DNA from: Adineta vaga
Lineage: Eukaryota > Rotifera
Assembly (NCBI GenBank): GCA_021613535.1
Contig: CP075495.1
Span: 5,518,001 to 5,582,000, forward strand
Direction of reading: 5' to 3'
DNA length: 64,000 nucleotides
Made by a program: the position numbers and the translations under genes. The notes under the pieces were generated by a model. That model was not told the origin of the DNA. It did not search any database and was given only the letters and a program-made list of their open reading frames with translations. This document shows, in pieces, positions 47,747 through 60,200 of the stretch. Each line of letters opens with the position of its first letter. Position 1 is the stretch's first letter.

Positions 47747-50136
47747 ATGGTCAATCAACCAGCTTCAATAGTTAATGATCACCGTAACGATGATCTGATA
47801 TTTTCACATCTGAGCAAAGTTGAAGATTTCATCATGTGAGAATAAATTTCATCTTTTCTCTCATACTTTATTTCTTTTTTTTCGTTTAAAGTACTGATGA
47901 AAAACGTGCAGAAACATTTTCTAATTATGTTAAACATTTTGCTGATCTCAAATGTTCACTTCTTCCATCATCATTTACTACTATCACACCATTATCAGTT
48001 CATGTACGTGGTTTTGAATTTGAACAAATTTATCAACAATTGAAATCAATCAATGAAGCAAGATTAAAACCATTTATAGCTACAATCGTTAAAAGTAAAA
48101 GTAAACAAAAAACATTTGGAGATTTACTTCGACCACCATCACCAGAGCAACCAATTATTGAAGAAGATTTTGAAAAAGATGAAGTAGAAGAAGATAATGA
48201 TGAAGAAATTGCATTATCACCAAAAAAAACACCAAAAAAGAAAAAATCCGTTACGTAAGATAGATTGATTTTTTGGGGAATCTATTTGAGATTTATGCAT
48301 ATTTAGATTCTTTGATTCACATGCATTGAATAAATTTCTTGATGAACAAGATCTTCGAGAAATGTCAAAGTAAATTTTTTTTCCGAACAATAAACAATGA
48401 TTCACTTTCTATTTCATTAGTTCGAATCGAAATGCAAACGGGAATGATGATGTTGATTTGGATGGCTTGGATGATGACGATGAAGATGATGATGGTGATC
48501 TGTTGCTTGAAGAAGATGATGTAAAACTACATTTAAATGTGTCGATCTGTAAACGTTCAATCTATTTAGGAAGGTGCACATTATGATAGTTTTTTTGATC
48601 CACCTACTGAAACAAAACAAAACAAGAAGAAGAAAAATAAAGAAAAACAAGAAAATATGGAAATGTATGTTACATGTTTTGACATCGGGAATTGAATGTT
48701 CTACTCTCTGTTTCTCTCTTAAGCGATGACACTCATTTTGATATGAATCATGAAGAAGAAGATGATGATGATGATGATGATGGTAATATTAATCTTGAAG
48801 ATAAATCCGATTTCGAAAAACAACAAATCTCAGTAAATATATTTCCTATTGTTTGCTTCATTCTTCTGAGTTATTTTAGTTAAAACGTCATATAAAATCA
48901 ATTGAAGAAGAAATGTTAAATCCTAAACCATGGCAATTAACTGGAGAAATTGAAGGTCAAAAACGACCCGAAAATAGTTTATTAGAAGAATATTTACAGT
49001 ACGATCGAACTACACGATTACGTATGTAAAACTATTAATTTATCAACATTTCAATTTCACTCTTTGTTTCCATTTATTCTAGCACCGGTTATTACAACTG
49101 AAACAACGGATTCTATTGAAGACTTAATCAAGCAACGTATTCGTGATCGAGTATTTGATGATGTTGAACGAAAGAAGAAAACACCACTAGGTGATGAAGC
49201 ACAAACATATAAGAAAGAAATCGTTCTTGAACATGAAAAAAGTAAAATGAGTTTAGCACAAGTTTATGAACAAGAATATTTAAAAAAACAAACAGTAATT
49301 GAATAATTATACATTGAAATATCGTTATAACTAATTATTTAATTTAGAACGATAAAACAGAAAAAAAAGATGAACGACATGAAGCTATTCGATCGATGAT
49401 GCAAGATTTATTTGTTGATCTTGATGCATTATCAAACTTTAGATTCACACCGCGACCAGTAAGAAACAAGATTTCTTTTGATTCATATTCTATAGAAGAA
49501 TTTATTTAGCCGGTAGCGGAAGTCACCATCGTGAATAATTTACCTGCTATTTTAGTGGAAGAAGTTGTACCAACAACAGTTAATAATTCAACATTACTTG
49601 CTCCTGAAGAAGTTCATGTAATTCCATTTTTCTTTCTAAGAAAATATAATGATTTGTTCTTCATCTTAGATAAGACCAAAAGGTGATGTGAAAGCGGATA
49701 CTGAACGAACAGATACTGATAAGAAACATGCAAGACGTTTACTTAAACATAAACTTAAATTAAAATCACAAGATAAACCAAAGGAATCGAATCCGGAAGA
49801 AGAATCAAAAGGTAAACGAATGTTTAACTTTAAAAAAGATGTTTATTTCATCATTGAAATTTTTTAGAAGAAAAACGAAATCTATTGAAAAAACTCGGTA
49901 AAATGAAGAATGTTCGAATTGAAAAAGTAAACTAATTTCTATTAAAATTGTCTTTTCTTGAATGATTTTATTTTTAATCAATATAGACGGATAAGAAACG
50001 ATCCAATGAAAAAACAGCTCGAAGTTCAACGAAATTTTTCGAAAAACTTCAGCAATCAACATTAACAGCACCAACAAAAAAACAGCGTCGTAACAATAAT
50101 CCAGCAATTACAGATTCGAAACGATTGAAATTGTAG
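47747..50136 (+). CDS. MPP10: U3 small nucleolar ribonucleoprotein MPP10
   Basis: More than ten small exons encode about 560 residues of the nucleolar SSU-processome component that works with IMP3 and IMP4 on the U3 snoRNA for 18S rRNA maturation. Evidence is the family pattern: an N-terminal helical region, long acidic Asp/Glu runs ([17 protein letters not shown]), the YDSFFDPP motif, the conserved block [20 protein letters not shown], then [20 protein letters not shown] and [16 protein letters not shown] Lys-rich C terminus ([16 protein letters not shown]) ends KRLKL at the TAG 50134-50136, consistent with nucleolar localisation. The exon boundary near 48664 splices as AT|C to give Ile-Asp-Asp in frame. 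The ATG at 47747 is immediately preceded by a tttcag acceptor-like sequence. Confidence 0.92.
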
Positions 50137-50736
50137 AACAACTATTGTTTTTTCTTGTTTGTTTTGTTGTTATTCGCATTTTTGTCGAATAAATTGGAAA
50201 AAAAAGCATATTTAAGAGACAATATCTTTTTTGTTCTTCAGGTAATTAATATGAAGATAATGTCATGACAATAAAAGAGAATGACTCAGTTCGAAAGATT
50301 CTACTTGAAATAGAAATGAAGTCGCTCTTTTCGATCATAGTTTGTCATGTAGATTATTCGTTATTTCAAATATAAAGAATGCTTTCCTAGTGAAATTTTA
50401 TCATAATCATGCAATCGGTTATCACTGATGGATTCAGTGGATATTCTCTGATAAGACTTCCTATTATACATGTATAAATTGCGTTTTACATGCCTCATTA
50501 TTTCTTGCAGATTATGTGAAGAAAAAAATTTGTATTTCTTTTAAAAATAAGGCTTCTTTATCACCTCCTACATATAGGGTTCTTATTCTTCAAACAATGG
50601 TTATCTTTTTCTCTATATTTTATGTTCTCTTCGTTCGATAGAAAGAATTCTTATCATTCAATTATTGAGTCATACTGTCTTTTGGCTCTTCGAAACATTT
50701 TTTCAACGATTTATAAAATAATTTAATCGAATTTCA
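50137..50736. other. Spacer, no gene seen
   Basis: AT-rich MPP10 3' flank (aataaat at about 50189) and TRAPPC9 upstream region. No coding potential recognised. Confidence 0.4.
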
Positions 50737-53700
50737 ATGTTCAGACAGTTTTTCGATACATCATTCAATGATTATCGACAAGTACGAGTTGTTGTTCAAG
50801 AAATACCGCGTGATTCAGCAAAAGAATTATCGATCGATTTTCAAAGGTAGATTTGTCTTGGATTTATAATGAGAAAAAATACGGATTTCATTTTTCATTT
50901 ATTTAGATTTTGTGCAAGTCTATGTAATCATAAAAATTATGTATATGAACAATTTAAACTTGAGTACTGTTATGTTAAAGAAAAGTTAACTATCGATGAA
51001 ACACTATTGAACGAAATTCAATTCTATCGACGACCATTTGCTTTTATTTATTTTACTGTTTTAAACTCAAGTAATGAGTTACAAGGTGTATTAACTGAAT
51101 TTCATAAAATTAAAGAACAACATAAAGATGCTTTTGTACATTTATTTGTTCGTTATAAAACGACGGATAGTACAGATGAAGATAAATTGTCTACGAATGA
51201 TAAATCAGAAAATGCAACTATTGATGAATCGTAAGTTTTGTTTAGGAAAATGAATATTTGAGTGATATTAACAGATATGCCTTTCTAGTGATTATACACC
51301 TTCATATCGTCCATCTGTTTCCAGCATGATCAGTGTTGATGCATACAATTCCTTACCTCAATTATTATCATCAGTTAAACTACAGGAATCATTGTCAATT
51401 GAGGATAGTGGTAGTGTAGCATCTGATTCGGCTCACTTACAAGTAGTCTAAATGGTCCACCAGTATTTCAAGGTATTGGAGTTGATATGCTAGATGATGA
51501 AGATGAATCATCTGCTTCGATTGAAATCACTACTACACAATCGACAAAAAAGCCGAAAAAACTTTTTAAAAGTTTAACATTATCAACAGCAACTATTCGT
51601 GATCAATTCGATACTGATTTGACTCGAGCTTCACATTGTTTACAAAGTAATCTGACCAAACACGCAGCAGAAGCAAAAAATACAAATGGAATCATATCTT
51701 CTCTCGATTCACAACTGGCTGACATACGTTTAATCATCAATTCCGAAGACAATTGTAGTTTATTGGATAGTCACGAGATATCTCGTCATGGATATAATCA
51801 AGATCAAATATATAAATGTGCATTAAATGAATTCGATATGCGTATGATGTTAATTTTATTTAATCAATATAGTAAAGTGAATACTATTCTTAGTGCCGAA
51901 GTAGCAAAAGACAAGTAAGAATTTCGTGATGATTTGTAGAATTTTCATATCACTAACCGTTGAAATTTAGGCTACCAAAAAAGACAATTGAAGCAAGAAT
52001 AATAAAACGTAAAGCGGATTGTTTTCTATTATTAGGAGCTGTTGAACGAGCTCAACAAACGTATCGACGTGCTGCAGAAGCATTAAAAAATCAAAATGAT
52101 TCCGTATGGCATGCAGGTTGAATTCTAAATTTTATTTGAAAAATACATATTTGAATCATTTCTTATCTTCTCTTCTCTAGCTGCTCTTGAAGGACGTGTA
52201 GCAGCAACATGTTCATCAACACAAAAGCCAAAAACACGTTTTCCAAAAACGATGTCCTATCTAACGCAACGTTCATTTACAAAAAGTAATCCATCATTAT
52301 TTTCTCATTCAATTATTTCAAGGAAATGTTTATTTCAAATTTAGTGATGTCATTTAAAAAGATCCTTAAACTATCATCAGATGCATTATTAAATTCACAG
52401 CCAGATATTGAGTTAGCTATACACATTTATAAGCATGCAAATAATTCTCTATATAACAAACAAGTATTTCGTTTGGAACTCGATGCTTGTTTACGTTGGT
52501 GTACTTTATTAGGCGAACAAAATGATATTCGAGTTAAAATTGTTTTTAGATTCCGTATTAACCATTGAATAGTTCTTCTTATTTTAGAAATATCGAAGTG
52601 ATATGGATGAATATGTTAAACGAATCAATGCTTTAGGTTATGATCTAAAAGAACATATCGATAGTGTAAGATCATTGCAGAAGTAAACAAGGAATTAATT
52701 GTGATATTTTAGATTTATTTAAATGCATATCTAGCTGAAACATATGCATCAATTGGTTTAAAACGTAAAAGTGCATTGTATTATCGATCAGCTGCATATT
52801 CAGGTTTAGAATTATTGAATGAACAGAAAGGTTATGAAGATGAAATCGCCTTTTTTGATGAATTGATTAAACGAGCACGAACAGGTTATGGAATTGATGG
52901 TAAAGAAAAACCTTACTCGTACTTTCTTTTGTTTTAGTCAGTATGTATTAATTTAGATAATCAGTTGATTTTTCCATTGATACAAAAGACAATTATAAGC
53001 GAATCCATACAAATTAGTCTGAAAAATAATGATTTTACAACTATTATTGAGTAGGTCATCATTTTCTTTTGACTAAAATAAGTTTCTTACAAGAATAGGA
53101 ATCTATTTCATCTTGTTAATTTTAATTTAGAAATGTTCATTTTGCTCTCGAAACACTCATTGAACATATGACCGATGAAGAATTAAAGCAGCTTATTACA
53201 TTTTTAAATGGTAGTGATCATGCTATTGCTTGTTCCTATTGCAGTATTCCACGATTGAAGTAAAAATGACTTGAATTTCCTTTATTTGTCTTATCTTTCT
53301 TCTTTAATTTACGAAGATCTCTCGATCTTATTCCTCTGTCTGATCATTTGAAAGTATGGAAAACTGATTCTGATCGATTGTTCATCTATAGACCCAAAGT
53401 TGTTGTATCTAATCAACATCAATCTCTTCATCGAAGAGTAGGTACGATCTGTTTCAGTCGATATCTTTATCTGAAATGATCTTTTTCTCATAAAAACAAA
53501 TTAAAACATTTAGATTTCTTCTGGGTTAAAAATGAACGAGTACAAATAGCACTCGTCGTAGAAAATTATTTACCTTCGACAATGTATATCAGTCAATTTG
53601 AATTTCTTACGGAAAATCAATTAGAAACTAAACTTGATACAAAATATCGTATTCCATCTCGAACAACCAAACGTTTAGTTATTGATTGTATACCAAAAGA

Positions 53701-55331
53701 AACGGGATTATATCGAATACAAGGTTTGATATAAAAAAAAGAAGCAAATGATTATGAAAGTCTTTTTCTTAATTAGGTCTTCGTTATCGAATATTATCAA
53801 CAAATCAAGAGTATCTATTCAAAGATATTCCAGCTATTCGTCATTGTTCTTGTTCAATTGACGTTGTTGATGAATTGCCAATTCTTGGTCTCGAATGTCT
53901 TTTTGTTAATGAGACAAAATTAGATTTTATTAATCAAACAACAACAACATATTCTGCACAAGTTCATCGAGAAGAAAAGTATATTAATAATTAGAGAGAA
54001 TTACGTTTAAAAAAAACGATGTTTTATAGTTTGTTTGTAACATTGGACTTACTTAATTCATCGACAACATGTAATATCGATAATTTAGAGATACAAGTTT
54101 TTGCCTCTGGTTTTCAAGTAACAGGTTTGATTGATAATCAAACGAAACAATACGATTGTTGCCTTTACTTTTGTTAGAATATATCAAAATTACACAATTT
54201 AATTTACCGATGTTAATCGGTGAAAAGATGAAACCAACTGTAGATCTTTCGGAAATATATGATCGTTGTCTTTTACGTCATGGTCGAACAGGATCAAATA
54301 TTGAAGTAAAATGAAAAGAAATATTATTTGAAAAAGAAATTCTCTTATATATTATCATTCAGTGTTTAAATCTGGAATTTCGTTTGAAATATTCCAATGA
54401 AACTTCCAATACAAATGGCTATTATCGACAAAGTACAATTGAACTTCGTTTAGATTATTTTTCATCAATTATATTTGAAATTAATGATATACAAAATGAT
54501 GAAGAGTAAAACATCCTTTTTCTATGATTTCAATTTCAAATAACCATAAATATGTCTTTTTAGTGATTTATCTTATGTAATTTGTTGTAAAATTGTGAAT
54601 CATCTATCTGAAGACATTACATTAGAGAATAATATTATCAAACCAACGGAAACCTCATTGAGAACAATAAAACAAGATAAAATTAAATTAAATACATTTC
54701 CAATAGATTTCAATGAATTAATTACAGCTATTCGAAATCAATTACCAACACATATTCATTATAAAACAACGAATTCAGTGAGTATAATTAAATATAATAT
54801 CATGTTACATCCGATAGAGTTTTAGATCTGTAGATAAAGATGAAATAAATTATATCATAATACTTTTCTTTTTTTTCAAATAGAATAAACATCTTCGTTT
54901 ACCAATTGATTGGCAAAATTTCTCAAATGATAAAATTCAAAATCATTTCAATGATCTTATACAATCACCTTATACATGTGATTGGCATTTCGAAAGATTT
55001 GCAAATACTTTACACATTCATCTATGTATTTCATCAATATATTATAAAATCTTTCAATTAGAATTTCGATTTCCATCATCTACTGGTCTACGATTTTTAA
55101 ATTCAAATAAAATTCTCTTCAAAGATGTAATTATTCGAACTTTCGTTTTTGTTCAATTTCGAAGAAAAAAATAATATTCATGTGTTCTTTTTTTTTGTCT
55201 AGATTGAACCGGGAAAATATTTCATGGCTGAACGTATTTTAATCTTTTCTCAAGGAGATAATTCCGATGTACTTGTCGTCGATGTTAGTGTGAATAATAT
55301 CGCATGGAAAAGTCTTACATTAACATTTTAA
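50737..55331 (+). CDS. TRAPPC9: TRAPPC9 / NIBP-like TRAPPII complex subunit
   Basis: About twenty exons encode some 1,150 residues of the large TRAPPII tethering subunit that acts with a Rab GEF at the Golgi. Matches to the animal family occur in order: N-terminal QVRVVVQEIPRD and FIYFTVLNSSNELQG; a TPR-like middle with RKADCFLLLGAVERAQQTYR and then AETYASIGLKRKSALYYRSA; a beta-rich second half with RLFIYRPKV, DFFWVKNERVQIALVVENY, KRLVIDCIPKETGLYRIQGL and YSNETSNTNGYYRQSTIELR. The ATG at 50737 begins MFRQFFDTS. An apparent frame break near 51430 disappears if a 53-bp intron is taken at 51411-51463 (G|GTAGTG to CCACCAG|TA), giving EDS-VFQGIGVD in frame. The stop is at 55329-55331. It is shorter than human TRAPPC9. 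Confidence 0.86.
51411..51463 (+). other. Predicted 53-bp intron in TRAPPC9
   Basis: The donor GTAGTG after phase-1 G and acceptor CCACCAG bring the two open frames (…ESLSIEDSG and VFQGIGVDMLDD…) into phase. The length matches other introns here. Without it a stop (TAA at 51449) would end the protein at about residue 215. Confidence 0.6.
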
Positions 55332-57246
55332 TAGTTTGAAACGAAATATTTGATTGATTTTTATGACTTAATATACTAATAAAAGAATAATTTGTATTTT
55401 ACATCTATACTCTTTAAGTGACTATACAAATGAATTGAAGTTTCACTAAGATTATTTTGCTTTGTCACATTTATACAAGAGTAGAGTTTGTCGAATGTAT
55501 GATATGTTGAATAAGAAAACAATTCTTATCTTTTTTGTTTGAAGAAAACAAAAGCCTAACAATTTAGAATAAATGAAAATGATAAACAATTTGTCGTCAA
55601 CTTTCCTTTTTCAGTAGCAAACGAAAACATCTCGACATCACTTGTTTCAATGAAAACTCATCGTATTCATTTCAAATTCTCTGACAGTAAAGTATAGTTG
55701 TGATTTCCAGCTTGAACAGTTGACGATTTATCTCCTGAAATTGAATCAATATTCATTCGGTGTTTTGTTTTTCTCGTACTAATTGAATTGAAAATGAAAA
55801 ACAGAATTCTAACGCCATCTAGTAAGAATTAAATTCAACCTTTTCTTTCGTTCGTCTAAAATTAAATGTGAGCAATAATGATTCATACTATCTTTTGTTT
55901 GACTCAGCCTTGATGAATCGAATTCGAAAGTTGGCCAAAAAAGGAGAAAAACGCGAAAATGTTGCCTTTTTGTTGTCTGCTATTCTGTTATTTCATTCAC
56001 ATTAGTATTTTGTATTAGGTCGAAAATGCCTTGAAAAAGTCATTTTGATCTGATTTTTATTTTTCTGTCAACGAACAATGACTTTCATTTAACAATACAG
56101 ACAATCAGAAATGTATTTTCATTTTTCGAACTTACAAACGATAAGCTTTACGATGACATACGCATCATTAGTAGCTAAGCCTAACATTCCTTCGTTTTTT
56201 TCTTCATAGCTCCTACACATTTCTTTTCTTTCTTGTTTTATATTCTTATGTTTTTAGAAAAAGAATTCAAGCTTACTTCTCGTATTTTTTTTCACTCGAA
56301 TTGCAACTGATCACATGGATAGTTTGTTTAACCATATGGAATGAATAATGAAAATATCGATTCTGTGCAATAGTAAGTCATCAATCGACGAGTAGAAAAG
56401 AATGAATAACATGGTTAGTAGAAAGAAGAAAAGATGAATGTAATATTAAGTGGGAGTTTTATTAGTCATTGCATTTCTTGCATGTATTGATTTTAATCGA
56501 ATAGATAAACTGATACAATGTAAAAGAATGAAAATTCAAATCTATTCTGTCGTTTTCTTCTTGTAAGCATTTTGTTTTGGATTCAAAAAATCAGGTAATA
56601 CCCACAAAATGTTTTATTATCAACACCAGTAAGACATCCAAGTGTAATAATCAAACGAAGTTTTCTCTAGTCTTACCATTGTCAACGCAAAATCAATGAA
56701 GACAATCAGAAATTCAGTCAAATGGAATTGAATCAGTCCGTAAGTCATTTTCAATATTACAAATGAAAAAGAAAGTCTTTTATTCACTTTTCACTGTTCA
56801 ATCTTTACAAACTCTAATACACAAACCTTCCGGCAGAATTCAAGGCAAAAAAAACCACAAAGTTCATTTACTCTTTTTTCAAATCGATCGCAAATGTTTC
56901 GTAGAAGAAATTTATCAAGCACACATATACACTTCTATTGAAAATATTTGTTCCTTAATCGATAAACACATTTATGACTTATCATAAAAGTATTAAATAA
57001 TGATGTTATTATTTTTCTCTTTTTCTTTTCAGTCGATATTCTTTCATCCAATCACCTTAGGTGAATTAACAATTGGCCGACGAAAATAAGATGAATCAAC
57101 TCGTTCTTATTATGGAATTCATTGTTTAGTAGTAGAACGATCTTTTATGTCCAATGATAATAAAATATCAATGATAGAAGAATTTGACGTTAGAATATTT
57201 CTTTTATTTTCAGATAACATATTTTGTAAAGTAAATAATTAAAAGA
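55332..57246. other. Gene-poor region with one orphan exon-like segment
   Basis: AT-rich DNA of 1.9 kb. From 55332 to about 56700 I see nothing coding. At 56722-56739 (MELNQS) and 57033 onward are two exon-like pieces with GTAAGT and ttttcag borders; together they read SIFFHPITLGELTIGRR before an in-frame TAA at 57087, after which the frame stays open for ~50 more codons (DESTRSYYGIHCLVVERSF...). This may be a decayed exon or a short gene; it touches the Diaphanous start. Confidence 0.3.
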
Positions 57247-60200
57247 ATGAATGATGATGGGCATCAAGAACATGAAAAGAAAAAAGCAAAGGAGAAGAAA
57301 AGAGAAAATCCGGTAAGAATGTTTCGACATGTAAACGGATTTACTCATAATAGTTGATGATTTTAGGTCGGTACATTGTCATCGAAATTCATGGTAAGTT
57401 ATCAATATTGATTTTTATCAAATACTTCGCAAATATGTATCGTTCTATTTCCATATGGTGCAAATATTTTGCATTGATTTTATATTCTAATTAGAATATC
57501 AATTCTTATTCTATTAATAAGATATCTCAAACATGTACGTTCTAATAAAACTACTTTGATGTATTCATGCTGAGATACATTGAGAATTTGTCTTATGAAC
57601 TTCAAAAGTATCGAACAGAAAGTTAAATCATTCATTCAGAAACGTCATATTGAATAACGTATAAGTAATATGTCAAGATTTATCTGAAGTAGAAAGGATC
57701 GAATTAATAATAATTATTCTAAATTATTTATCAATTTCGATCATGAAAATTCTTGTGTCTTATAATTTTCAGAAAACGATGAGAATATCAACTGGAAAAT
57801 CACGTAATCCACTTCCATTTGATACAAGTTCTGATAATACTGCATCAGGTTCCAGTAAAAACAATCATGTAACTACAACATATGATAGTACATTTACATC
57901 TTATGGAGCATCAGAATTAAATCCAGTTTCGTCATCGACTACGGCAAACGAGCTTGATGTTACCACATTAACAGATGATGAAGTTCGAGAACGTTTTAAA
58001 TCTGTTATGGTTCGTATATTATCTTCTGATGAATAAAATTCATTCTAATCATAATGGTTTTCAATTTCTTTTTAGGATGATTTATTCGAAGGAAATGAAA
58101 CAAAAAAGAAAATGTTTGAGCAAACAACTACTGCACATATGAGAGAAATGCTTAGTTCACATTATAAATTGGCAACGGTAGAACTTCTTCTTCTATTATC
58201 GAAAAATCAATTAATATAGTTTTTCTTTTCTTTCTCTAGAATGAAATGAGTGGTCCGAAATCACCTGAATATCAAATTCAATGTTTAAATAATGTTACTA
58301 TTGATAATATCTATTCCAAAAATAGTAAAGATACGTTTGAACGTGTAGCCTTTTCATTGAAAAAATATGGTTTAAAATGGAGTAAAGTATTTGGTGAGAA
58401 TTCTAATGGTCCTAATGCAATGCTTAAAGCTATGAGAGCTTGTATCGCTAAAATTCAATTTACTCGAGAGTATGTTGATTTCACTTTAAGATAATGACGA
58501 ACATTCTTCTTTGTTTTGTTCATTTAAATAGAAAAGTCAATCGAGATGGTGATGAACGTCGAGAAAAACAAAGCGCATTGCATGAAATTTTAGGAGCTGG
58601 TATTGACGCATTTAAAACTTATCTTAATCTTGGATGGAATTTTAATTCAATGAGAGAATCATTAGCAAAAGATATTGCAGAAATAACTATTGACGTATTA
58701 AATATCTTAGCTTTTGAAACAGATGAACGATCAAATAAGATTAAACAAACGTGTGCTATTCTTTTATTTGCATTGGCTATGCCAAATGAAAATAAGTATG
58801 TTGGAAGATACATTTTTTCCAGAATATCTTCTGTTGTCTAATGAGACAAGAAATATTAAAAATCGATTTGTTTCTAGCCCATCAAATGGCCAAAATATTG
58901 TTCAACTTTTATCACAATCTGTGAAAAAATGGTGGCCAGGCCGTGAAAGATTTGACTGTTTGATTAATTCATTTGAAGGAGGAATAGAAATAGCTGTATG
59001 TATATTTAATGAACTAATTCAACGTCGAATCAATCCTTATTCGAATCTTTCATTTTTATAGAGTAGTTTTTTAATGTGTATCAATGCTATATTTGTTACT
59101 TTATCCACTGAACATCGTTATCATTTACGTAGTGAATTATTTCGTTGTGGTTTTAAATCAAGTTTCGAGGTAATAATCTAATATATATATATATCTTTGT
59201 ATAAATTATTTCATTATACTAGGGTTTACAAAGAAAAGTACAAGAATGTGAAGATTTAAAACAGAGAGAAATGCTTGCGGCACAAATTAATTTATTTCTT
59301 CGTCATATTGACGATGATTATCAATCAATGAATATTAAACTTGAATCAATAGCCAGTAGTTGGGCGTAAGAATTTCAACTTGTTTTTTTATAGATGAAAA
59401 GGAAACGAACAAATTTGAAAATATTCTAGTGATCTACAAGCTTGTTTTGATTATCTATATGGTTTAGTTAAAAGTACACCTTCAGAACCAATACTTGCTA
59501 GTATTATCAATCGACTGATTTGTATTCGTGATGATCCAGCTATTCGGTGAGTTCATGTAGAACTGAATTATTTCTTTTTAAAATCTATCAGACGTTTTCC
59601 AATTCTAGTTGTTCTTATTTACGTTTAATTGATGAATGTGTAACGCGTATTGTTTTTTCGAAATCCGCTTGTGATCCTGATTTTGATACATATTCTATCG
59701 ATAGTGAATCGATTGGTGATTCAGGTTTGGGTTTGAATGATCATATAACATCAGCTCGTAATGGTTCATTACATGATCTTTCACAAATGGCAAGCAATAC
59801 AATTAATAATTTAGCGGCGACTGAAAATGAAATACAAATAAATCTAATGAAAGGACGTGTTGAACATCTTGAACAAACGAGAGAAAAATTAACAAAAGCA
59901 TTGGAAACTGTTTTAACTAAAGTAAACAAAGAAAGGAAAGGAAAGAAGACAAAATCGATCAACTCATTTCTTTTATTAGGTTGATTCAGAAACAGTGAAT
60001 AATTTGAAAAGACAATATGGTGATATTTTTGGAGATATAACGCCCGCTAGCAGTTCTACAAATGTGTTCCACAAGCACCACCAGCTCCGCCACTTCCACC
60101 ATCGATGGGAAATATACCACCACCACCGCCCATGCCAGGATCATTAGGAAATGTACCGCCACCACCTCCATTACCAGGAAATTTAATGCCACCACCTCCA

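Noticed and set aside
51411-51463. Apparent frameshift and stop in TRAPPC9
   Set aside because: A 53-bp GT/AG intron in the right phase joins both frames exactly, so no indel is needed.
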